From Leucosporidium creatinivorum (Eukaryota; Basidiomycota; Microbotryomycetes; Leucosporidiales; Leucosporidiaceae), in NCBI GenBank assembly GCA_001600635.1, contig BCKL01000013.1:679396-743395 (forward strand): a stretch of 64,000 nt of DNA, read 5' to 3'. Under the pieces are notes generated by a model, which saw only the letters and a program-made list of their open reading frames with translations, was not told where the DNA came from and did no database searches. Positions 11,976 to 20,273 of this stretch are shown here, piece after piece; within the stretch, counting starts at the first letter, position 1, and each line of letters begins with the position of its first letter. A program made the translations under genes and the position numbers.

Positions 11976-12833
11976 ATGCCTCGCAAGAGAGATACAACTC
12001 GCAAGACGGTTTCGGGCCATCTTGGTCTCTTCAAGCTTCACGACGTGTACGAGAGCGACTGGGGCAAAATCTCGCAGGAGTTGCAGATGCCCCAAGAGAC
12101 GCCTAAAGCGGCTTGTGAGCAGTCTTGCCTACCCTCGAAGGTAGCAGATGCTGAATCGTTGGGAGACATCGCTGACTCCAGGGGACCGCTACAACCCTTT
12201 TTCGGACGAGGGCTTCATCGACGTCGTCAAGGCGAACGATGCCGAGAAGGCTAAGGAGAAGGAGGTGGAGGGCGAAGTTGCCGAGAAGGACGAGAGTCAA
12301 GGTCAGTCACCTCGCTGACCAGTCCACCTCGATTACCAGCTGAAAAGATCGACTTCTCGGCGATCTGTAGCTGGAAAGGAGGAGCCCGCCCGCAAGAAGA
12401 TCAAGCTGGAGGATGTGGTGAGGGCTTCGCTCGCGTCGTTCAAGTTGTAGCACATCGCTGACCCTCTTTTCATTATGAAACAGACCATCGCTACCCTCGA
12501 GACTCGCCTCAAGGAGGTGCAAGGCGAGCTCGAAGTGAGTGTCAACTTCCGCCGAGCTTTGGCGTGCTACTTCCTCTCGCTTCTCCTTCCCAATTTTCGC
12601 CTCGCTTGTTCGCCGCTGACACTCCTCTTCGCTCCTGGCCTCTTCCCCACCAGAACGAGCGCGCTTCCTCCAAGGCCGACCGCGAGCGCTTCGCGAAAAC
12701 GCTCGAGGCGACTCACGCCGCCCACCATCAGCGTGAGAAAGAGATTAGTGACAACGTCATCGCTCAGCTGGGACAAGCTGCTTCGAGGGGAGTGATGGGA
12801 CGTGCGCAGGGAGAGAAGGAGATGATGGGCTGA
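11976..12833 (+). CDS. SANT-B: small SANT/Myb-like coiled-coil protein
   Basis: Function unknown; paralogue of the upstream SANT-A. The start gives MPRKRDTTRKTVSGHL and YESDWGKISQEL, parallel to RKTISGEL and QWDWKKIASKM in SANT-A. An intron at 12115-12181 splits the Trp codon T|GG, giving PKAAWDRYNPFSDEG; the helix-3 Cys of SANT-A is not conserved here. An acidic/basic middle follows (EKEVEGEVAEKDESQ, then EEPARKKIKLEDV). The coiled-coil exon TIATLETRLKEVQGELE aligns with the equivalent exon of SANT-A. The last exon has TLEATHAAHHQREKE, matching TLEAAHNAHHAREKE, and ends at TGA 12831-12833. I estimate about 180 residues. Confidence 0.72.
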
Positions 12834-13187
12834 GGCGAGCGCCGAGTCGTGGGTTGAGGGTGCGCTTAGTGGATAGGAAAGAAAGATCGAAAAAGCTTGG
12901 AGATTCGTTCTGCACATAGGATTTGCAGTCTTACATCTCGATTCTGTGCCAGAACCGGCGGCCGAAGCTAGGAGGCTGAGCTCGGACCCTGCTCTTGACG
13001 GACAGCGCAGCGAGCGATGCAGGGAGTCAGATTTTCTCGAGCTTCAGAGGCTTTTCTCTCCTTCTTCTCATTCGTACTCTCTCCTTCTTTTCATTCGTAC
13101 GAATCTCGAGTCGCTCGTTCGCTACCTGAGGGACAGATGACGAATCGTTCGAACTCTCGACATCGCCGAGCTCCCCCTTTTCCAACG
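12834..13187. other. Intergenic region SANT-B / SANT-C
   Basis: 354 nt, presumed SANT-B 3' flank and SANT-C promoter. The SANT-C frame is open upstream to about 13017, so an earlier start cannot be excluded. Nothing else is seen. Confidence 0.5.
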
Positions 13188-14106
13188 ATGCTCCTCCTCC
13201 TTCGCTCGCCTCTCTCCCTTCAAAAGCCACTTTTCCGTCCCCCTCTCGGACTCCGTGCTTTCTTCTCCACCGATGTCGCCCGCCTCTCGCCGAACCGCCG
13301 CACCGCTTGCGGTCGGCCCTATCGCCGAGAACCTTGGAACTCTTTCGAAGAGGGCAAGCTCATGGAGCTGGCAGAGAAGCACGGAGGGCACTTTGAGCGA
13401 GCAGCTGCGGAGATGAAAACGAGATCCGTGAGGTCTTGTATGCAGAGGTGTACGTTCTCGTCGTCGACTGAAAGAAAGCTCGGGGCCGAGCAGGGCTGAC
13501 GCTTTGGCCGCCGACGCAGGGGAGCTGCTAGACAAGGCGGCGAGAAAGAAGAACTCGAATTAGTGAGCTCCCCTTCTTTCGGCGAACGATACAGCCACAC
13601 GCTGACCCTGTCGCTTCCTTTTTTAGTTTTTTAGTCCGGTGCCGAGTTGGATTGTTCGCGAGAGGCCGCTCCCGGTCCTCCCTCCTCAGATTACTGGCAC
13701 GGCGTGGAAGCCCGGTTCGTACAGCTGCATCTGTCCGTTACTTACCTCACTGACCTTGAACGAGCGTGCAGAGCGCTCTGTTCCAAAAAAACTGCCCGCT
13801 TAGTTTTCGGCGCTGCTCAAATTCGAGCAACGTGAGATGGCGGAGGAGGGGTGAGTGCTGCTTTGCTGGCCGAGTCTCCAATCTGACAAGCTCTATTACT
13901 CTCCGTTCACCAGCTCCAAGTTGCCACGATGAGCAGGCATGAGCTGGTCGACGATTTGGCGAGGGCCGAGGTGAGTTATTCGCTTCAGACGTTCTCTCGC
14001 CACAGCTTCTGAATGGGAGGAGTCGTGCACGCAGGGGGAGGCAAGGGTATGGAAGAAACTGTACTTCAAGGAGAAGCACTTCAACGAGAAGGATGGCAAG
14101 TCGTAG
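13188..14106 (+). CDS. SANT-C: SANT/Myb-like protein with presequence-like N-terminus, possibly interrupted
   Basis: Function unknown; paralogue of the adjacent SANT-D. From ATG 13188 the first ~28 residues (MLLLLRSPLSLQKPLFRPPL, then GLRAFFST) are Arg-rich with no acidic residue, like a mitochondrial presequence. The SANT segment follows: EPWNSFEEGKLMELAEKHGG and RSCMQRW. An intron at 13450-13519 splits the Trp codon T|GG. The most natural reading continues ELLDKAARKKNSN, YPVPSWIVRERPLPVLPPQI, then ERSVPKKLPA. An in-frame TAG follows at 13801-13803. The same frame goes on as FSALLKFEQREMAEEG, and later exons read ELVDDLARAE and WKKLYFKEKHFNEKDGKS, stopping at 14104-14106 and matching the SANT-D tail. 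It is either truncated at 13803, a decaying copy, or carries a base error. Confidence 0.55.
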
Positions 14107-14469
14107 ATTCGGCGATGATTCGCCGAAGGAGGGAAGGGGCAGGCAGCTGTAGATAGAACATCCCCACTCAGTAGTACTTGTGCAGTAGCAACACCACTCA
14201 ACACTCTCATTCGTTCAAGAGAAGGACATGTACGAGAGCAGGAGAGCGAGTGGCTTGGCCTCGGTCGAGCAGGCCGAATGGAAACGGACGGCGCAGCTGC
14301 ATCGCTCGAAAGTCAGAAGCGTTTTCCCTCCTCAGGGTCGCTCCTTCCTCCGCTCTGCAAAGCTCATCTGTACCGGAGCACAGGGACCAGGCGGATTCAA
14401 ATCCCCGTCTACGTCGACGCTTCACCGAACCGCTCTCTCGTCGTCGACACGACTTAAGAGGACGCCAGC
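14107..14469. other. Intergenic region SANT-C / SANT-D
   Basis: 363 nt. The stretch 14143-14203 resembles 15536-15599 downstream of SANT-D, so the duplication that made C and D included 3' flanking DNA. No other gene is supported. Confidence 0.6.
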
Positions 14470-15448
14470 ATGCTCGTCACGCGTCTTAGCCCCAGGCTCG
14501 CCGCTTGGGCTCCCTACCTTCCTCGCTCACCTTTCCAAGCTCCCTCTGCATCCATCTCCTCCCTCCGCCGCCGTCGGCGCCGAACGATCATTGGAGCAGC
14601 TGGTTGCCCTTGGCACAGCTGGGAGGATTCGCGTCTCTGGCATTTCCAAGGAATCTACCGCAACAACTGGGAGGCGATCGCCAAGCATGTAGAGACTGGT
14701 CGAAGTCCGGGAGGCTGTCTTCAACGATGCGAGTTCATCGCCGAGCTCGCGAGCGCCGGGGCGTCGTGCTGAATAGCCAGGGCTTCTCGCAGGGATCAAG
14801 CTCAAGAAGCATCTCAAGGATCCCAGGTAGGTGCTCCAAGCATCGACATCAGCTAGACCCCACTGATACCGTCGACCGAACCACAGCTCCGAACTCACCG
14901 TGTACGAGCCTTCTGCTCCACCACCGCCGGCAGCTTTGGCGAAGCGCATCTCTCCTCGAGTTGCAGGTAAGCGCGGTCTTGCTTCCGGAACCTGTAGTGA
15001 AAACGACGCTGACCTCACTGCCATTCAGAGCAAATGGCGGCGTACCTCGGGCGAGTTGAGCCTCTGGCAGTGGCGGGAGAGGGAGAGAACGAAGGCGAGC
15101 GAGCCACCTCTCGTACTGTGGGTCGTATCTCCCTGCTCTTACATCACTTTATCGTTCACAGCTAACTTGTCTCGCCCCTCCCAGCATGAGCTCGCCGCGA
15201 TGAGCAAGCTCCAACTCATCGACGAGGCCATTCGACTCGAGGTCAGCAGAGCTTTCAGAATTGCGCTCCCTCAGCTAATGTTCTGTGTTAGACAGCTCCT
15301 CGCCAACCAGTACCGCCAGCTCTGGATCGCACCCGTACAAGCGAAACTCAATGCTGCTCGGCGCCGAGAGGAGGAGTTTGAGGAACACTTGAGGGCTGGC
15401 TATAAGGCGAGCGTTGCGCGTGCGCGTAGTGCGAGGTCCAAGACGTAG
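14470..15448 (+). CDS. SANT-D: SANT/Myb-like protein with presequence-like N-terminus
   Basis: Function unknown. From ATG 14470 the first ~45 residues contain many Arg and hydrophobic residues and no acidic ones (MLVTRLSPRLAAWAPYLPRS, later RRRRRRTIIGA), suggestive of a mitochondrial presequence. The SANT segment reads CPWHSWEDSRLWHFQGIYRN, NWEAIAKHV and GGCLQRW. The Trp codon is split T|GG by an intron at 14729-14792 whose donor is GC (GCGAGT). This is the only good solution: a GC-AG intron at the position shared with A, B, C and E. The next exons read IKLKKHLKDP, a Pro-rich piece (YEPSAPPPPAALAKRISPRV), MAAYLGRVEPL, and HELAAMSKLQLIDEAIRLE. The last is LLANQYRQLWIAPVQAKLNA with a basic tail, TAG at 15446-15448. 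Confidence 0.7.
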
Positions 15449-15804
15449 AGATAGGTGGGGGAGCTCGTCGGCGATCAGGGCGGCGAGGAGGAAGAAAGTT
15501 CGGCGCAAGTTTCGGCGGCGGAGAGAAGCCGGAGGGCAGCTGAAGATAGCCCATCACCACTCAGCAGTACTTGTAGAAGCAAATCAACACCATTCAGCAA
15601 CATCTCTAGCCGAGAGCGAGATTGCAGGAGACGAGAGCAGCGAGCGAGTTGGCTTCAAGGCGTTTCTCGGGCTCGGCCGAGCGTCCCCTTTTAAGCCTGG
15701 CTCTTGTAAACTGCTTGCATATCGAAAACTGCCCGTTGTACATCGAGTCTTGAACACTGCCCACAAAACACCCGCTAAGCCCCTGCACCTCAAGCCCCGC
15801 CGTC
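15449..15804. other. Convergent intergenic region SANT-D / sugar transporter
   Basis: 356 nt without a supported gene. It contains the second copy (15536-15599) of the C/D 3'-flank duplication. Confidence 0.5.
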
Positions 15805-18112
15805 CTAGACATGACTCGTCTCGCCCTTGGTCTCCGAGTCGGAGCGGCTGCCAGCGAATTCCAGGTGCTGCACACGCTCCCTCTTGGCCTCGCCGACAGT
15901 GGTAGCATGCGAGTGACTGAAGAGGAGGTCGATCTCCTCGAGTGACTTGCCCTGTAGAGTGAGGAAAAGGATCAGCTCGGCGCTCCCTGCTCGGCGAAGG
16001 TGACAGGCAGTCATTGTCGTGCTGGAACGTACCTTTGTTTCGACCAGCAAAAAGTAAAACATCGGGACAAAGCAAAGATTGAACAGTCCGAAGACGATGT
16101 AGGTCTTCCATCCGATGCGCTCAATCTACAACAGGAAACGAAAGGTCAGCGGGGGACTCGAGCGAGAGGTGCAGACCGTGGCGGACCATGACGGGGAAAA
16201 CCTCGACTACGGCGAAGTTGATGATCTTTTGAAGAGCGAAGTAGAAAGTCAGCATCAAAGCGAAGGCCGAGAGCGACGTCGCGCCAAGAACGTCGACCCC
16301 ATCGCCGAGAAGGGCGACTCACCCAGTTGCAGCATGTGGCGAGCGCTGTGCCCTTGCCACGGATCTTGAGAGGAAGTAGCTCGGGGACAGTGCACCAAAC
16401 TGTCGCTTGGAAGCCTGGAAGACGAACATGAAGCATCAGCGGGGATTGTTCGGCGATCAAACTGCGCGACGACTTACCGATGGTAAAGGCGCTGAGGTAG
16501 AGGAAAGCGATCGCAACAGCAAGACGTCCCATGACGGGTGCGAGCTCCGTCTTGTACTGGATCTCGTGCGTAGCACCCGCGAGGACGGCAAAGCATGCTG
16601 CCATGAAGGCGACTGCACCGACCAGGAGAGGCTTGCGGCCGAGCGAGTCGATGAGAAGCCAGGGGACGAAAGACATGACGAAGAAGCAGGTGAAGAGACC
16701 GCCTGTGAGAGATGGGAAGGGTCAGCACAGAGCAGAAGAGAGCTCGGCGCGAGTGGCGGCTCACCGGAAAGGACTGAAGCGTCTGTGGGGGAGAATCCGA
16801 GACTGCCGGAGATGACCAGAGTTCCGTAGTAGATCACTGCATTGATTCCTCCCAGCCTGGGTGATGCTGGGTGGTCAGCGCAGCTCTCGCGTTCGTTTGG
16901 GCGCCGCCCTAAGCCCTTCAGCTCGGCGCCGACAAGCTTCATCAAGAACTCACTGCTGACAGAATTGGATCATGCAGGCGAGACCGAGACGACGACGCGA
17001 CTGAAGTTCATCTTTCGCGAACAGCTGTTTCCATCCCTTGACCATCACGGCCTGCTCGTAGGCGACAGCGTCGGCGATCTCCTGGTATGCTGCGCGAGCT
17101 TCCGGGTCGGTTACCTCCAGGTTTTTGTACGCGGCGATGGAAAGGAGGGCCTCCTCGTGACGACCGTGGTTCTCGAGCCAGCTGTGAGGGTGGGAGGGGA
17201 AAAGCGAGAGCGAGAATTAGCTTGAGGCTGAGCTCGGCGATCGGTGTGAGCCTAGCAAGCGACAGAAGTGGAGGGGTGGGCGTTAAGGAGGAGACGAAAA
17301 GCTCACCGAGGCGACTCTTTCACAAAAAAGGAGAGGATGAGGATGGGGATGATGATGACGATCTGGAAGGCGATGGGGAAGCGCCAGGCGAAGGACGAGG
17401 ATTCCGAGCGAGTGGTGCCGAAGTCTAGCCAGTAGGCGAGCATGATGCCAAAGTTGAGGAGGGAGAGCTGGGCGCAGACGTCTGAGAGGTAGGCGAAGGG
17501 TCAACATGGTGGTAGAAGCCCCGGCAAGAGGAGCACGCTGATCAACGCCGAGCTTACAGCGGCCGCGGCTGGCTTTGGGAGAGACCTCAGCTTGGAGGAC
17601 CGGCGCCTGGAGGATGTAGAGACAGATCAGCCTGACTCTAGAGCACGAATGAGAAGCCTGAAACTCACCGTCGAGTTCAACAAGCCCATTCCCAAGCCCG
17701 AGACGATCCGACCCGCAATCAAATGTCCCCTAGTATACGCACTGGCCTGGAGAGCAGCCCCGATGGCCATAAGAATAGAGCCAATACTGATCGTCTTCTT
17801 CCTTCCCAATCGTTCGCCGAAAGCGAAAGCTCCGACCGCGCCGAAGAAGCAGCCGACTTCGTAGATTGCTACGATGGTGGAGAGAGCGGAGCCGGTGGGG
17901 TTGTGGAAGGTCGTGTTGAAGGTTTTGGCTTCTGTGAGGCCGCCGATTACGCCGTTGTCGTCTGTTTGAGTGCGAGTGCGAAGGGGAGGATCAGCTCGGC
18001 CTTCGGAGGGGAAGAGGCCGGCATGTGACTGGACTTGGGACTTACAGCCGATCAACATGAAGGTGAGGGCTGTTAGGATGGCAGTGAGCAGGAGAGGCGA
18101 GATGAACGCCAT
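15805..18112 (-). CDS. MFS sugar transporter (sugar porter family)
   Basis: Twelve-helix plasma-membrane sugar transporter. From ATG 18112: MAFISPLLLTAILTALTFML, then YDNGVIGGL with the Tyr codon split by the first intron. Family motifs appear in order: GERLGRKKTISIG in loop 2-3, AGRIVSGLGMGLLNSTV, the Pro-Glu loop (APVLQAEVSPKASRGR), FVKESPR and CQQLGGINAVIYYG (the QQxxGxNxxxYY motif of helix 7). Then come DSLGRKPLL, WCTVPELLPLKIRGKG and VETKGKSLEEIDLLFS, the variant of the PETKG signature. The protein ends GETSHV at a stop at 15805-15807. About ten exons are present. Substrate (hexose, pentose, disaccharide or other) cannot be decided from sequence alone. An in-frame extension upstream of 18112 is open but looks like 5' UTR. 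Confidence 0.9.
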
Positions 18113-18835
18113 GGTGAGGCGCGAGTGCTGAGGGGCGAGAAGTTTGGGAGAGGGCGACGGTGGGTCAAGAGCTCGAGTGTGGTGTACAGAACCAAGAGAG
18201 CAAGAGAGATGAGCAGGGAGATTCGTAGGGGCTCCGCCCGTTCCCCCCCCCCACGACTTTTCTATCTGCGACATAACTTCTCCACTATTTGTGTCTCGAC
18301 GTCGAGATCAAGCGAGCTTGAGGATCGCCCGAGCTTTTTCGCCGACGAAGCTCAGAAGTGCCAGCGTGCCCCGCGGTCGGTCGACAGAAAGAAAGGAGCA
18401 CTTGAGAGAGGAAGGCGAGCCGCCACCGCTAAGCGCCGACACCCCGCGGGCTCGGCGCACGAGAGCAAGCCTGCAGTGATCTGGTCGCTCTCGCCGAAGG
18501 TCAGCTGTAGCTCGAGGTGGGTGGGGGCGCTCTGCATGGGAAGCGAGCTGGCGATGAGCAGCAGTCCTTTTAAGCATCTACGGCCCGCTTTGATGAGCTG
18601 GTTGTGGAGGGTTCGTGGGTGTAGAGAGAGGGAGCGGCTTCAGCGAAGGCTTGGGATTGGAAGGGGCTATCGAACGACGTCTGGAGGATCACATAGGTAT
18701 GTTACTTAGGTAGCAAGTTCCTTTCCCGCTGGACTATATCCGCTACGCCATCCTCGCCCTTCAGCTCCCTCCCTCGCCGATCATCCGGCCTGAGCCCTTG
18801 CGTGCGCCGACTCGCTCCCCCTGCTCTGCAGAAGT
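18113..18835. other. Intergenic region sugar transporter / SDR
   Basis: 723 nt, presumed promoter of the sugar transporter (minus). Open frames exist here (for example 18125-18709 plus) but they are Arg/Ser-rich, GC-driven and resemble nothing. No RNA gene is recognised. Confidence 0.5.
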
Positions 18836-19728
18836 CTACCACGGCATCACCGTTCCATCATAGACCATGAACGTGCCGCTGTCTTTCAGCGAAGCTTTGA
18901 GGATGACGTTCTGAAGGCTGTTGGGCGTGGTGTGAGGTCGGGCAGGGTAGAAGGTCAGCTCGGCGGTCTCACGAGGCCGAGGAGGAAGGGAGAGACGCAG
19001 CGCACGAGAGGGAAATGGACTCCTCTACTGTTAGTGCTGCCGGTCCGGAGGGACCGCCGTTCATGTCGGTTTTGACCTGTTTGACCGGCGAGGAGGTTTC
19101 AGCGCCGAGGTGTCGTGAGGTAGGGAGAGGAAGGAGAGATCTGGACGTACGTAGCCTGGGTGGAAAGGAATGACAGTGAAACCCTCTTCTGCTAGCTCAC
19201 GAGCGAGCTTGAGGGAGAACATGTTGAGCGCGGATTTGGAGATGGAGTCTGGTCGGACGGTTCCCTCAGCTCGGTCAGCTTGCTCCTCGCCTGTTTTTCC
19301 TGCATGCCCAACGACCGACCGAGCAAACTCACACGAGATACCAAACGGCGTTTCCCCCATCGGTCCACCCAACGAGCCCATACTGCTACTGAGCAAGAAG
19401 ATCTTGCGACCCCTTCCTCGGTGCAGGAGGGGGAGGAAGGCGTTGGTGACGGAGATGGGGCCGTAGAGGTTTGTCGAGAGGTTGGTGGTGAGCTCGGAGA
19501 GGGTCCTATTCGGTGCAAAGGGAGTCGAAAGGGTTAGTAGGCTGCAGAAGTAGAGTAGAGAGGAGGATGTCGAAGACGGACGAATCGGAGAAAGAAGCGT
19601 GGCCGCCGGCAAAGACTCCGGCTGAGTGGATGAGAACGTCCAGGCCGTATTGTGCTATCGGGTTCATCTTCTCTACCAAGCCGACCGCGCTCTGCAGACC
19701 ATCGTAGATTGGTCAGCTTTCCTCGCCG

Positions 19729-19759
<31 letters not shown>

Positions 19760-20000
19760 CGCCGAAACTTACCGCAATGGACCCCTCGCTCGTCACGTCC
19801 ATGGCTACAGTCTGTAATCGATCCATGCCGTACTCCTGTGCCAATGCCAGGAGACCAGGAGAGGAAGCAGGATCGCGAGCGGCGGCGATGACGGTGTGTA
19901 GTGGGGAGGCGGCGAGCAGTTGACGGGTGAGTTCGAGTCCGAGGCCCCGGGAAGCGCCTGTTATCAAGTAGGAGGTTGGTGCTGCTGCGAGAGAGGACAT
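18836..20000 (-). CDS. Short-chain dehydrogenase/reductase
   Basis: NAD(P)-dependent oxidoreductase of the classical SDR superfamily. The N-terminus SYLITGASRGLGLELTRQLL holds the TGxxxGxG cofactor motif. The next exons give MNPIAQYGLDVLIHSAGVFA (the NAG-equivalent strand, here HSAG) and ELTTNLSTNLYGPISVTNAF. KIFLLSSSMGSLGG supplies the catalytic Ser. The catalytic YSISKSALNMF (YxxxK) is recreated when T|AC is joined across an intron. The last exons read PFHPGYV, KTDMNGGPSGPAALTVEESI and SLQNVILKASLKDSGTFMVY, ending DGTVMPW at a stop at 18836-18838. The C-factor/carbonyl-reductase-like subgroup fits best; substrate unknown. One short intron contains a pure CAG/CTG tract. Confidence 0.88.
19731..19757. 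repeat. (CAG)9 microsatellite in an SDR intron
   Basis: Nine uninterrupted CAG units on the plus strand (CTG in the sense of the SDR gene). They lie between the donor and the GCTGAC branch site of a short intron. Confidence 0.9.
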
Positions 20001-20273
20001 GTTGAGGTGCAGAAATGAGAGCGTAGAGGCGGGAAGGAGAGGACCAGCAGCTTGGATCTGACCAAATCCGTTCGTTTCTCAGAGTTCGACAGCTTCGACT
20101 AAAGAGGAACACTCTATCAACCTACAGCTCAGCAGCTACCCGTCTACTGCACGCCCTATCACCCCCTACAGCTTCAACACAGCTCTCAGAGCGCTCCGTC
20201 CTCTCCTCACTCACTTCGCACTCGCCTCTCATCTCTTAAGCAGTTGTAGGGCATTAGCTCTCGCACATCAGCC
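20001..20273. promoter_or_regulatory. Divergent promoter region SDR / HSE1
   Basis: 273 nt between two divergent starts. It contains CCTACAGCT at 20121-20129, the reverse complement of the AGCTGTAGG core found near other starts in the window. Confidence 0.4.

Noticed and set aside
18125-18709. 194-residue open frame (+) between the sugar transporter and SDR genes
   Set aside because: Arg/Ser-rich and without any recognisable motif. It overlaps the probable promoter of the transporter.
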